Positions 23,161 to 31,480 of a stretch of DNA of 64,000 bases are shown here, piece by piece. Each line of letters starts with the position of its first letter. Within the stretch, counting starts at the first letter, position 1. Below the pieces are notes generated by a model, which saw nothing but the letters and a program-made list of their open reading frames with translations, was not told the origin of the DNA and did no database searches. Source of the DNA: an uncultured Pseudomonadota bacterium (lineage in GTDB: Bacteria; Pseudomonadota; Gammaproteobacteria; Steroidobacterales; Steroidobacteraceae); assembly GCA_903884105.1 (NCBI GenBank), contig CAISDJ010000040.1, positions 17,318 to 81,317 on the forward strand. Direction: 5' to 3'. The position numbers were made by a program, and so were the translations under genes.

Positions 23161-23167
23161 GGACGAC

Positions 23168-24262
23168 ATGCCCGCCTCGAACACGCATTCCCTTGCCCAC
23201 CTCGCAAGCGACATCAAGGCATGGGGCCAGGTGCTCGGGTTCCAGCAGGTGGGCATCACCGACATCAATCTCAACGACGATGAACGGTATTTGTCCTCAT
23301 GGCTCGCAAGCGGTCGTCACGGCGAGATGGGGTACATGGACCGGCATGGGCTGAAGCGTGCACGGCCCGCTGAACTCGTTCCGGGCACCCTGCGGGTCAT
23401 TTCCGCGCGAATGGACTATCTCTCCTCCGCAGCCGCCCCTGCCGAGGGCGTTCTTGGCAACCCGATGCTGGGCTATGTATCGCGCTATGCATTGGGGCGC
23501 GACTATCACAAGGTACTGCGTTCGCGGCTCGCAACGCTGGCCGACCGCATCGCTGCCGTCGCCGGCAACTATGGCGGACGTGCCTGCGTCGACAGCGCCC
23601 CGGTGCTCGAAAAGGCGCTGGCTCGCAACGCCGGCCTCGGGTGGATTGGCAAGCATACGAACCTGCTCAACAGGACCTCAGGCTCCTGGTTCTTCCTGGG
23701 CGAGATCCTTACGGACCTGGAATTGCCCGTCGACGCACCGGTTACCGCCCATTGCGGAACCTGCACGGCGTGCATCGACGTCTGTCCGACGCAAGCCATC
23801 GTCGGCCCTTACGAACTTGATGCGAGGCGCTGCATCTCGTATCTCACCATCGAGCTGAAAGACGCGATCCCGGTCGAATTCCGCAAGGCGATGGGAAATC
23901 GCATCTACGGCTGCGATGACTGCCAGCTCTTCTGTCCCTGGAACAAGTATGCGCAGCCAACAGCGGAAGCGGACTTCGCGCCCCGGCATGGGCTCGACGC
24001 ACCGGAGCTTGCGACGCTGCTCGGCTGGAGTGAGGCCGAATTTCTGGCAAGGACGGAAGGGAGCGCGATCCGCCGCATCGGGCATGCCTCCTTTCTGCGC
24101 AACGTGGCTGTCGCCCTTGGCAATGCGCCGGGAACGCCAGAGGTCGTGGCCGCGCTCGAGCAGCAGCGCGACCATTCGTCGGCGCTGGTCAGAGAGCATG
24201 TAGCGTGGGCGCTAGAGCAGCATCAGCGGGTAAGCGAGGCAGCTGGGAAGATAGGAAGATAG
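23168..24262 (+). CDS. queG: Epoxyqueuosine reductase
   Basis: 364 residues. The cobalamin-dependent enzyme makes the last step of queuosine synthesis in tRNA. Two [4Fe-4S] clusters are marked by CGTCTACIDVCP and CDDCQLFCPWN. A C-terminal HEAT-like part (GTPEVVAALEQQ) is present. The ATG at 23168 is preferred over the earlier TTG at 23126, which lies inside nnr. The last residues (AAGKIGR) and the TAG stop at 24260-24262 fall inside the GGAAG octamer array, so the array has supplied the end of the gene. Convergent with panC. Confidence 0.95.
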   Translation: MPASNTHSLAHLASDIKAWGQVLGFQQVGITDINLNDDERYLSSWLASGRHGEMGYMDRHGLKRARPAELVPGTLRVISARMDYLSSAAAPAEGVLGNPMLGYVSRYALGRDYHKVLRSRLATLADRIAAVAGNYGGRACVDSAPVLEKALARNAGLGWIGKHTNLLNRTSGSWFFLGEILTDLELPVDAPVTAHCGTCTACIDVCPTQAIVGPYELDARRCISYLTIELKDAIPVEFRKAMGNRIYGCDDCQLFCPWNKYAQPTAEADFAPRHGLDAPELATLLGWSEAEFLARTEGSAIRRIGHASFLRNVAVALGNAPGTPEVVAALEQQRDHSSALVREHVAWALEQHQRVSEAAGKIGR

Positions 24263-24422
24263 GAAGATGGGAAGCTAGGAAGCCGGGAAGCTAGGAAGCC
24301 GGAAAAACCAGTAGGTAGGATGCCGACTATCCGTCATCCTAGCTTCCTTGCTTCCTTGCTTCCTTGCTTCCTTGCTTCCTTGCTTCCTTGCTTCCTTGCT
24401 TCCCATCTTCCCATCTTCCCGC
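24245..24422. repeat. Inverted GGAAG/CTTCC octamer array 1
   Basis: Left arm 24245-24300 is seven contiguous octamers of pattern RGGAAGNY (GGGAAGAT, AGGAAGAT twice, GGGAAGCT, AGGAAGCC, GGGAAGCT, AGGAAGCC). Right arm 24343-24422 is ten octamers: CTTCCTTG seven times, CTTCCCAT twice, CTTCCCGC. Read as reverse complement the right arm matches the left from outside to inside, including the outer GAT units, so a hairpin of about 56 bp with a 42-base loop can form. It fills the gap between convergent queG and panC and overlaps the queG 3' end. Possible bidirectional terminator or nucleoid or repeat element; no known family recognised. Confidence 0.85.
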
Positions 24423-24427
24423 CCCGG

Positions 24428-25270
24428 TCACACCCTGACGTTATCAAGAAGTCGCGCGCGCCCGAGCCACGCAGCCACCAGGATCACTCGCTCCAGTGTC
24501 TCGGGGCCGGGCACCTGCAGCGTCACGGCATCCCGCACGGAGAAATAGTCGGGACGGAAGCCGTGGCTCGTGAGGATGGTACGACCCTGGGCCTCGACCG
24601 CTTCTATGCCGGACTTGCCTGACGCCAGTGCAGCGCGCGTAGCGGACAATGTCGCGTACAACTGCGGCGCAATCACACGCTCGGTGGCAGACAAGTAGCG
24701 ATTTCGCGAACTCATCGCCAGGCCGTCGGCTTCGCGGATCGTCGGCACGCCGATGATTTCGGTCGGCATCAGCAGGTCCTCCGCCATGCGACGAATGATG
24801 GTGAGCTGCTGGAAGTCCTTCTCTCCGAACAACGCGCAATCCGCCTGCACCAGGTTGAGCAGCATGGCGACGACAGTGGCCACCCCGACGAAGTGGCCCG
24901 GGCGGAATTCGCCGCACAGGATGCCGGACAGATCGGGCACATCGACCAGCGTGGAAGAATTCCTGCCCCGCGGATACATGTCCGGGACCGAAGGACTGAA
25001 GAGCAGGTCCACGTTCAGGCCCTTGAGCAACGTGCCATCTTCCTCAGGGGTACGCGGATAGCGGTCGAAATCTTCCTTCGGTCCGAACTGCAGCGGGTTG
25101 ACGAAGACGCTGACCACGACGCGGTCCGCCCGTTTGCTGGCCTCGCGCACGAGGTGCCCGTGACCGGCATGCAGATTCCCCATCGTGGGCACGAATGCGA
25201 CGCGCTGTCCCTCGCCGCGCCACTCCGCGAGGATCTGGCGCAATTCGGCCGGTCTGGCAACTGCTTTCAT
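24428..25270 (-). CDS. panC: Pantothenate synthetase
   Basis: 280 residues. It joins pantoate and beta-alanine with ATP. The first HIGH-like motif is PTMGNLHAGHGHLV and the KMSKS-like region reads MSSRNRYL. The ATG at 25270 lies four bases after the panB stop; an upstream in-frame start would overlap panB. The stop is five bases past the octamer array. Same strand as panB, the kinase, folK and pcnB. Confidence 0.96.
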   Translation of the reverse strand: MKAVARPAELRQILAEWRGEGQRVAFVPTMGNLHAGHGHLVREASKRADRVVVSVFVNPLQFGPKEDFDRYPRTPEEDGTLLKGLNVDLLFSPSVPDMYPRGRNSSTLVDVPDLSGILCGEFRPGHFVGVATVVAMLLNLVQADCALFGEKDFQQLTIIRRMAEDLLMPTEIIGVPTIREADGLAMSSRNRYLSATERVIAPQLYATLSATRAALASGKSGIEAVEAQGRTILTSHGFRPDYFSVRDAVTLQVPGPETLERVILVAAWLGRARLLDNVRV

Positions 25271-25274
25271 GAGG

Positions 25275-26102
25275 TCAGAAACAATGTTCCGGGCCGGGGT
25301 ACGCACGCGACTTCACCGCGTCGACGTAGGCCTTGATGGCTTCGAGGGGACTATTCGTGCCTGGCACGAAGTTACGCGAGAAGCGTGGCTTGCGGCCCAC
25401 GGTGATGTCGAGGACGTCGTACAGCACGAGGATCTGGCCGTTGGTATCAGGACCCGCACCGATGCCGATGACCGGCACCTGCAATTCTTCCGTCAGTTGC
25501 TTGCCGAGGCTCGCCGGAATGCACTCGAGCAGCACGATGTCGGCACCCGCTCCTTCAAGGGCCTTGGCGTCACGGATCATCTGCTGCGCCGCTGCTTCGT
25601 CGCGGCCCTGAACGCGGAAGCCACCCACCTTGTGCACCGACTGCGGCTTGAGCCCCAGATGCGCACAGACAGGAATGTCGTGCCCCGACAGGAACTCGAC
25701 GATTTCCACCTGCCCTGCGCCGCCTTCGAGCTTCACCATCTTCGCGCCGCCTTCCTGCATCAGGCGCACCGCGTTGTCGAGCGCCTGCTCGCGCGAGGCG
25801 TACGTCATGAACGGCATGTCCGCCATCAGGAACGGGCGATAGAGACCGCGGCTCACCGCCTTGCAGTGGTAAATCACGTCGTTGAGCGTCACCGGTACAG
25901 TCGTACCATGCCCCTGGATGACCATGCCGAGCGAATCGCCGACCAGCACAACATCGACACTGGCCTCGTCGGTCAGCGCCGCAAAGCTGGCATCGTACGC
26001 CGTGAGGCAGGCGATCTTCTCCCCTTCCGCGCGCATGCGGGCGAGCGTGCCGACGTTGACCGGCGGCCGCGTGGAATAGCGCTCTTGCAGGTGGGAATAC
26101 AT
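25275..26102 (-). CDS. panB: 3-methyl-2-oxobutanoate hydroxymethyltransferase
   Basis: 275 residues. Transfers a hydroxymethyl group from 5,10-methylene-THF to ketoisovalerate, the first step of pantothenate synthesis. Family signatures: LTAYDASFA, VGDSLGMVIQGH, GGAKMVKLEGG and the HLGLKPQSV segment. Metal-binding aspartates lie in the first two. Pairs with panC four bases downstream. Confidence 0.96.
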   Translation of the reverse strand: MYSHLQERYSTRPPVNVGTLARMRAEGEKIACLTAYDASFAALTDEASVDVVLVGDSLGMVIQGHGTTVPVTLNDVIYHCKAVSRGLYRPFLMADMPFMTYASREQALDNAVRLMQEGGAKMVKLEGGAGQVEIVEFLSGHDIPVCAHLGLKPQSVHKVGGFRVQGRDEAAAQQMIRDAKALEGAGADIVLLECIPASLGKQLTEELQVPVIGIGAGPDTNGQILVLYDVLDITVGRKPRFSRNFVPGTNSPLEAIKAYVDAVKSRAYPGPEHCF

Positions 26103-26187
26103 GCGTCGTCAGTCCCGGGGTGTTGCAACCGCACAAGGATGACGGAGGGGGCCGAAAACATCAATCACCACAGCCACTTTGCACGCC

Positions 26188-26865
26188 TTACTCGGTATCC
26201 GTCTTGAGCGGATTGAAGAAATGCCGGCCCCGGCGAATCCCGCGGATCTGCCTCAGTAGCTGCGCGTAGTCCTGGTCGTTGCCGACGAAGTCGACATTGG
26301 CCGCGTTGACGATCAAGAGCGGCGAGGCGTCGTAATCATGGAAGAATCGGGCATACGCCGACATCAGCCGTTCGAGGTAGGCCCGCTCGATAAGCGCCTC
26401 GTAGCGGATGCCGCGACGGGCAATGCGCTCCATCAGCACGTCGACAGGCGCCTGCAGATACACCACGAGATCCGGGCGAGGCGAGTCGATCGCGAGGCGG
26501 GTATGCACCTGGTCGTAGAGCGCGTACTCCTCGTCGTCGAGGGTCAGGCGAGCAAACAGACGGTCCTTGTCGAGCAGGTAGTCCGACACGCGAACGCTTG
26601 ATGAAAAGAGATCCTGCTGCTTCAGGTCCTCGAGCTGCCGTGCCCGCTGGAACAGGAAAAACAACTGTGCCGGCAATGCACCCGCACGGGGATTGCGATA
26701 GAAGCGCTCCAGGAACGGATTGTCCTCGGCCTGCTCGAGCACGGGGTCGCTCCCGAACTCGAGTGCAAGCCGCTTCGCGAGGCTGGTCTTCCCAACGCCT
26801 ATGGGCCCCTCGACGACGATCAGTCGCAGCGGAGAGTCCGTGGGGTGTTGTCTTGAAGTCGGCAT
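26188..26865 (-). CDS. Deoxynucleoside kinase (dGK/dAK-like)
   Basis: 225 residues. P-loop EGPIGVGKTSLAKRL at about residues 19-33, catalytic base region EQAEDNPFLE, and a lid with RRGIRYE. It fits the deoxyadenosine/deoxyguanosine kinase family, which salvages deoxynucleosides; the preferred base cannot be judged by eye. Such genes are regularly placed between folK and panB in gammaproteobacteria. The start at 26865 is one base past the folK stop. Confidence 0.88.
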   Translation of the reverse strand: MPTSRQHPTDSPLRLIVVEGPIGVGKTSLAKRLALEFGSDPVLEQAEDNPFLERFYRNPRAGALPAQLFFLFQRARQLEDLKQQDLFSSSVRVSDYLLDKDRLFARLTLDDEEYALYDQVHTRLAIDSPRPDLVVYLQAPVDVLMERIARRGIRYEALIERAYLERLMSAYARFFHDYDASPLLIVNAANVDFVGNDQDYAQLLRQIRGIRRGRHFFNPLKTDTE

Positions 26866-26866
26866 G

Positions 26867-27364
26867 TCAAGTCAGCGGTTCAATGCCGTCGGTGCCAAGA
26901 CGATCCGCGAGGTCGGCCACGTGTCCCTGCCCTGGCACCCACAGGCTGGGGGCAATGTCCTGCAGAGGATAGAGCACCCAGTTCCGTTCAAGAAGCCCGG
27001 GATGCGGCACGGTGAGGACGGGGGTGGCACGCGTCTCCGCTCCGTACAGCAACAAGTCAAAATCGATGACGCGCGGACCCCAGCGGCGAACCGGTTGCTC
27101 GCGCCCGAGCGTCACTTCCAGCTGCTTCAGGTGCGCGAGCAGAGCTTCGGGCGCAAGGCGGGTCAGCAGGCCCGCAGCCGCATTGACGAAGTCCGGTTGA
27201 TCCTGCGGCCCGAGCGGGCGGGACCGATAGCAACGCGACCGTGCAACCAGCAACGAATCCGGCAGACAGCTGAGCACGTCGAACGCGCGTTCAATCTGCT
27301 GCGCGGGTCCCTCAAGATTGCTGCCGAGCCCGATATAGGCGGGCGTCCAGCGTGGTGCGCTCAT
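26867..27364 (-). CDS. folK: 2-amino-4-hydroxy-6-hydroxymethyldihydropteridine pyrophosphokinase
   Basis: 165 residues. Transfers pyrophosphate from ATP to the pterin in folate synthesis. The start YIGLGSNLEGP, the middle PDFVNAAAGL and the signature RWGPRVIDFDLLLYG are all present. The stop precedes the kinase gene by one base, so the two are likely coupled. Upstream is pcnB, the gammaproteobacterial neighbour. Confidence 0.95.
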   Translation of the reverse strand: MSAPRWTPAYIGLGSNLEGPAQQIERAFDVLSCLPDSLLVARSRCYRSRPLGPQDQPDFVNAAAGLLTRLAPEALLAHLKQLEVTLGREQPVRRWGPRVIDFDLLLYGAETRATPVLTVPHPGLLERNWVLYPLQDIAPSLWVPGQGHVADLADRLGTDGIEPLT

Positions 27365-27376
27365 CCGCAGGAAGCT

Positions 27377-28795
27377 TCAGGTTGCCGCGGGGCTGGAACC
27401 GCCACTGCGACCACGACGGCGACGACGCCGGCGCTTCGTCGGAGCCCCCTCGGCATCAGGTGTAGGTGGAAGAGCCTCCACCTGGCCAACCCGCTCATCG
27501 GGGGACAACGTCTGGATCTGTGTCCACCACTCCCCCACCTCCGGACTGACTTCACCTGCCGCCACCCTCAGCAGCAGGAAGTCATACGCAGCGCGAAAAC
27601 GCGGATGATCGAGCAACCTGAGTGCCCGGCGTCCATCGCGCTTGTCGAATCGAGGCTGCAAGCCGATCAGCTCGCGCATCGGTAACGTAAAGCGCTTCGG
27701 AATCGCAACCCGGCTCATTTGCCGGGCAGTGACGGTGTCGCACGCCGTCTGCAGCGCCTGGATCTCGGTCATTACTGCAGGCGATTCGCGGCGTGCGCAC
27801 GACTTGATCGCCGGCCACAGCAGCACGGCGAACAGGAACATCGGTGTCACGGGCTTGTCGGCACGCACTCGCTGATCGGTACCATCGAGCCCAAGACGCA
27901 CCAGCTCCGCAGCCCCGGTATTCGCAGGATCGGCCAGCCCGGCGCCGAGATCGGGGAATAGATGCGTAAGCAGCCCATGCTTCTCCAGCATGTCGAAGCT
28001 CTTGAGCGCGCTGCCCGAGAAGAACATCTTGAGCGCTTCGTCGAACAGGCGAGCAGGCGGCACGCTGTCGAGCATGCGGGCGAGCGATGGAATCGGCGCC
28101 GCCGTATCAGCATGCAACGTGAAATCGAGCTTCGCGGCAAACCGCATCGCGCGCAGCATGCGCACAGGATCTTCGCGGTAGCGCGTCTCGGGATCGCCGA
28201 TCAACCGAAGGACGCGGGCATTCGCATCGGCCACGCCGCCCACATAGTCCCAGATCGAGAAGTCCTCGATGTTGTAGTACAAGCCGTTCGCCGTGAAATC
28301 GCGGCGCCAGACGTCCTCCTCGATCGTACCGTACAGATTGTCCCGCAGGATGCGGCCACCCGCGTCGAGTACGCGATGACCCGTTTCCTCAACGCTGTTG
28401 TCATCGTCGATCTGCGTATGCGACGCCCGGAACGTCGCGACCTCGACAATATCCATGCCGAAGCGCACGTGGGCGAGGTGGAAGCGCCGACCGATCAGTC
28501 GGCAATTGCGGAACAGCTGCTTCACCTGCTCCGGGTGCGCATTCGTCGCAATATCGAAGTCCTTGGGCTCGAGGCCGAGCAGGAGGTCGCGGACCGCGCC
28601 CCCCACAAGGAAGGCCTGGTAACCGGCGTCCTTCAACCGATAGAGGACCTTCAGGGCATTGGGCGAGATATGGGCCCGCGAGATTGGATGCTCAGCGCGC
28701 GGAACGACGGTCGGCAACAGCTGATCACCGCTGTCCGCATCTGCATTGAAATCGGTCGTTTTGTTCAAAAAGCTGTTTTCCGCTTGAGCCCGCAA
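27377..28795 (-). CDS. pcnB: Poly(A) polymerase I
   Basis: About 472 residues. Class II nucleotidyltransferase with VGGAVRDLLLG and catalytic DFDIATNAHP, RNA-binding domain, and a very basic C-terminus (RRRRRRRGR). Adds 3' A tails that speed RNA decay. The frame has no ATG before the catalytic domain. A TTG at 28795 is used here; a nearby TTG at about 28770 is an alternative. A -10-like TATTAT on the minus strand (28812-28807) would start the mRNA about 28800, leaving only a few leader bases. Divergent from tRNA-Glu. Confidence 0.92.
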   Translation of the reverse strand: MRAQAENSFLNKTTDFNADADSGDQLLPTVVPRAEHPISRAHISPNALKVLYRLKDAGYQAFLVGGAVRDLLLGLEPKDFDIATNAHPEQVKQLFRNCRLIGRRFHLAHVRFGMDIVEVATFRASHTQIDDDNSVEETGHRVLDAGGRILRDNLYGTIEEDVWRRDFTANGLYYNIEDFSIWDYVGGVADANARVLRLIGDPETRYREDPVRMLRAMRFAAKLDFTLHADTAAPIPSLARMLDSVPPARLFDEALKMFFSGSALKSFDMLEKHGLLTHLFPDLGAGLADPANTGAAELVRLGLDGTDQRVRADKPVTPMFLFAVLLWPAIKSCARRESPAVMTEIQALQTACDTVTARQMSRVAIPKRFTLPMRELIGLQPRFDKRDGRRALRLLDHPRFRAAYDFLLLRVAAGEVSPEVGEWWTQIQTLSPDERVGQVEALPPTPDAEGAPTKRRRRRRRGRSGGSSPAAT

Positions 28796-28811
28796 AATCA
28801 GGCCGTATAAT
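28784..28811 (+). promoter_or_regulatory. Promoter of tRNA-Glu
   Basis: A perfect TATAAT -10 lies at 28806-28811 with TTGAGC as -35 at 28784-28789 and a 16-base spacer. The predicted start is near 28818, about 40 bases before the tRNA. The same AT block carries TATTAT on the opposite strand for pcnB, so the two promoters overlap. A GC-rich stretch follows the -10. Confidence 0.7.
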
Positions 28812-28858
28812 AGCGCAGCTTCTCATTGAGGCGCGCCCGCGCCGACATCCTTATGCTC

Positions 28859-28934
28859 GCTCCCATCGTCTAGAGGCCTAGGACGGAGCCCTCTCAAGGC
28901 TTAAACCGGGGTTCGAATCCCCGTGGGAGCGCCA
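28859..28934 (+). tRNA. tRNA-Glu (CTC)
   Basis: 76 bases including an encoded CCA. The acceptor stem pairs GCTCCCA with TGGGAGC. The T arm reads CGGGGTTCGAATCCCCG. The anticodon stem GAGCC/GGCTT closes the loop CTCTCAA, giving anticodon CTC for GAG codons. The accessory stretch to 32256 begins right after it, so it may be an integration site, though no second copy of its 3' end was noticed in the window. Confidence 0.95.
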
Positions 28935-28968
28935 CTTTGTACGGTAAAGCGTACGAAAAGCGCGATTA

Positions 28969-29008
28969 CTGCACTCCTGGGGACACCTACCAACCCACAG
29001 GAGTGCAG
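28969..29008 (+). promoter_or_regulatory. Hairpin sequestering the ribosome-binding site of a 50-codon ORF
   Basis: An 11-base perfect inverted repeat: CTGCACTCCTG at 28969-28979 and CAGGAGTGCAG at 28998-29008, with an 18-base loop. The right arm contains AGGAG (28999-29003), eight bases before the ATG at 29012, so folding would hide the Shine-Dalgarno. This could be a thermosensor, a ligand- or protein-controlled switch, or a terminator of the tRNA transcript; the last lacks a T run. Confidence 0.55.
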
Positions 29009-29011
29009 ACC

Positions 29012-29164
29012 ATGGAAAGCCAAAATCAGCAGATAGCCGCCATTTGCGCGACCGCACCCGCAAGGTCCGCGGTTTCGCCATCGGTAGCCGCCGAACGTGC
29101 CAGCACGGATCTTTCGATAGCCCTTGGCCTGCTGGACATGCTCCAGACCCGGGTGGGAGACTGA
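29012..29164 (+). CDS. Small hypothetical protein
   Basis: 50 residues starting MESQNQQIAAICATAPARS, with one amphipathic segment STDLSIALGLLDMLQ near the end. Chosen because AGGAG is spaced eight bases from the ATG and lies in a perfect hairpin. No family recognised and no membrane segment. It may be a real small protein or a chance frame in accessory DNA. Confidence 0.4.
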   Translation: MESQNQQIAAICATAPARSAVSPSVAAERASTDLSIALGLLDMLQTRVGD

Positions 29165-29525
29165 CCCGAGCGCCTTCAGGACATTTATTGGCTACACGAT
29201 TCAACCGCAGGTCACACCATGTTGGCGCTGGGGTGCGTGAAGCGACACGCATTCATAGTGCAGATCTAGAGCGATCCAGAGGACCCCCGTCCATTTCGGA
29301 TCTAGATGTTGTACGTCAAGCGTTCTCCGCCTACCGTCGATGCCATCATCAAGGACGCAGCCGATTTTAGTGACGAACTGCAGCGGGATCTTGAGCGTAT
29401 GGCTCGCGACTATGCGGGCGCACGGATTGAATCAGGGATAAAAAGCCGGCAACGGCAGGCCAATTTGCAGAGCCCCTCGGGCATGCCGACGGCATCTTCA
29501 AGACTGCCAAGGGAATACTGAAGGG
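29165..29525. other. Accessory intergenic stretch with an unconvincing ORF
   Basis: About 360 bases between the small ORF and the GGDEF-EAL gene. One open frame at 29306-29521 (plus, 71 codons) contains a plausible helical part (DAIIKDAADFSDELQRDLER) but has no ribosome-binding site. Another frame near its end reads in a different phase, so it may be the decayed tail of a lost gene. GATCTAGA occurs twice (about 29263 and 29299). No function can be given. Confidence 0.35.
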
Positions 29526-31415
29526 CTATGGCAGAAAAGTATCCAGCGGCGCTGGCCGAGCCCACAAGTAGCCCTGCCCCATTTGGCAACCGAGTTTCCG
29601 CAGCATCTCGGCCTGCCCTCTGGTTTCAATCCCTTCGGCGACGACCAACATATCGCAGGCCTTGGCCATGGAAATCAACGCAATACACATTGAATCTGAC
29701 TTGGTGACTTTCTGTACGTTTAGATTTGGCGACAGTGCCGCCAACTGGGGCTGGGTCGCATTCAGCTCATCTAAAGGTGAAACAAATTGCCTGTCGATCT
29801 TCAGCACGTCAAACGGCAATGACTGCAGATGCGCCAAGGACGCATAGCCCGTGCCGAAATCATCAATCGACAACCCAAACCCAGCAGCCTTAAGTTGTTG
29901 AATTGAGGACCGTGCCGCACTGCCAGGATCAATCTTCGCGCTTTCAGTGACCTCAATACAGAGACGTCTGAAATCAACACCCGCCTTACGGGCGATATCA
30001 ATAAAACTCTCGGCTAAATCCAGCTGCAATAATTGACTGACTGAAACATTGACAGCCACATAGGCATCTGCACTTTCGATGGCGGGCTGTTGCAAGAAAT
30101 CCACACCCGCCTGAAACATCATCTTGCCAATACGGTGGATCAGGCCCACACGCTCGGCCTCGGTAATACATTCAATCGCTGGCACACTGCTTAGCAGCGG
30201 ATCATTCAACCTGAACAACAACTCGTATCCAACTACTTTCTCATCCGCAAATCGAACAATGGGCTGCGCATGCGGATATAACTTGCCTGCATCCAGTGCA
30301 AGTTCAATTCGCCTTGCCAAACCCCGTCTAGCTGCAGCGCGCTTGGTGCGTTCGGCATCAACCACCAAGGTCTGCGCACCACCCAAGGATTTGCATTCGA
30401 GTACCGCTTGATCCGTCTTGAAGATCAGCGCTTCAATATCCTGACTATCAGCGGTTACCGCCTTCACCCCCGCTGAGAAATTGACCGGTAAATTTTGGCC
30501 TGCAATGCTCACGCCCTTCGCGAGCGTGGTGCGTAATACATGCAATTGCTGTACGGCAACCTCGGTGGTGACCGGCAAAAAGGCGAGAAACTCATCGCCA
30601 CCAAAACGCGTCAACAGGCGTAGATCGGCAAGCGTTGTCTGCATGGTAGTGCAGACATTGCGCAACATCTGATCACCTTCCAGATGACCGAAGGCATCAT
30701 TGAACGCCTTAAATGCATCTAAATCGATAAAGACGATGGAAAGCGGAGTGTTACTCGATAGATGTTCGTTGATCAGCGCATCAACCCCAGCCATGAAGCC
30801 ACGACGATTGAGTAAATCGGTCAAGGCATCATGTTGCGCACGATAGCGCAGTACTTCATCCATTCGATGGCGCTGAGTGGCAATGGTGGCTAAGTGAGTG
30901 AATTGATCCACGATCTGCAAATCAGCCACCGTCGGCACGCGCACTTGGGGGTGATACATGCCAAAGACACCCAGCAAGCTATCATCAGCACTCGACAATA
31001 ACGGCGATGACCACGCAGACCGAATACCGTAGGCGCGGCACAGGTCGTGGAATGCATCCCATAGAGGGTCAGTGAATACATCTTCAGAAATCACGCGCTC
31101 CCGACGCCAGGCACAGGTGCCACAACTGCCTGCTTGGGGGCCGGGCACTAAACCGTCAACAATATCAGCGAAGGAACTGGGCAACTGGCCGTAACCCCCG
31201 CGCCGTAGCTTTTGTTCATTGGGATCAAAGTAAAGAATCGAGGCCTTCATGCCTGGAATATGCTTCTCAGCAAAGAGAGAAATAGCGCCCAGCGTTTCTT
31301 GTAGCGGAGAACCCTTGGCAATGTGCTCAAGCACTCCTTTCTGCCCAAGCAACATGTCTTCAGCAGAAATATCGCTACCCGTGAACGGTAGTGTTCTTGC
31401 GGCACTTGTCATCAC
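29526..31415 (-). CDS. GAF-GGDEF-EAL cyclic-di-GMP signalling protein
   Basis: 629 residues. A GAF-type sensor domain (about 20-190, with SCGTCAWRRE and GIRSAWSSPLL) precedes a GGDEF domain with an intact RFGGDEF active site (about 290) and an EAL domain. The EAL signature reads YELLFR, keeping the glutamate; NVSVSQL, EVTES, DDFGTGYASL, KIDRQF and AEGIET are all present, so phosphodiesterase activity is possible. No RxxD inhibitory site precedes GGDEF. The gene is visibly AT-richer than its neighbours, a sign of transfer. A 14-base palindrome lies 52 bases upstream. Confidence 0.92.
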   Translation of the reverse strand: MMTSAARTLPFTGSDISAEDMLLGQKGVLEHIAKGSPLQETLGAISLFAEKHIPGMKASILYFDPNEQKLRRGGYGQLPSSFADIVDGLVPGPQAGSCGTCAWRRERVISEDVFTDPLWDAFHDLCRAYGIRSAWSSPLLSSADDSLLGVFGMYHPQVRVPTVADLQIVDQFTHLATIATQRHRMDEVLRYRAQHDALTDLLNRRGFMAGVDALINEHLSSNTPLSIVFIDLDAFKAFNDAFGHLEGDQMLRNVCTTMQTTLADLRLLTRFGGDEFLAFLPVTTEVAVQQLHVLRTTLAKGVSIAGQNLPVNFSAGVKAVTADSQDIEALIFKTDQAVLECKSLGGAQTLVVDAERTKRAAARRGLARRIELALDAGKLYPHAQPIVRFADEKVVGYELLFRLNDPLLSSVPAIECITEAERVGLIHRIGKMMFQAGVDFLQQPAIESADAYVAVNVSVSQLLQLDLAESFIDIARKAGVDFRRLCIEVTESAKIDPGSAARSSIQQLKAAGFGLSIDDFGTGYASLAHLQSLPFDVLKIDRQFVSPLDELNATQPQLAALSPNLNVQKVTKSDSMCIALISMAKACDMLVVAEGIETRGQAEMLRKLGCQMGQGYLWARPAPLDTFLP

Positions 31416-31466
31416 TAGCCCCTAACATCCATTGCGGATCATACGTAGGGACCTAAACAATCCCTA

Positions 31467-31480
31467 GCTTTTGCAAAAGC
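31467..31480. promoter_or_regulatory. Perfect palindrome upstream of the GGDEF-EAL gene
   Basis: GCTTTTGCAAAAGC is a 14-base perfect palindrome 52 bases before the start codon on the minus strand. Position and symmetry suggest an operator for a dimeric regulator. No matching second site was noticed. The rest of 31416-31687 holds no gene I can support. Confidence 0.35.

Noticed and set aside
24343..24398. CTTCCTTG repeats considered as a CRISPR array
   Set aside because: Units are 8 bases with no spacers, and the other arm is an inverted version. This is a simple repeat hairpin, not CRISPR.
28998..29020. Hairpin after tRNA-Glu read as a rho-independent terminator
   Set aside because: There is no T run after the stem, and the stem's right arm is an ideal ribosome-binding site for the ATG that follows.
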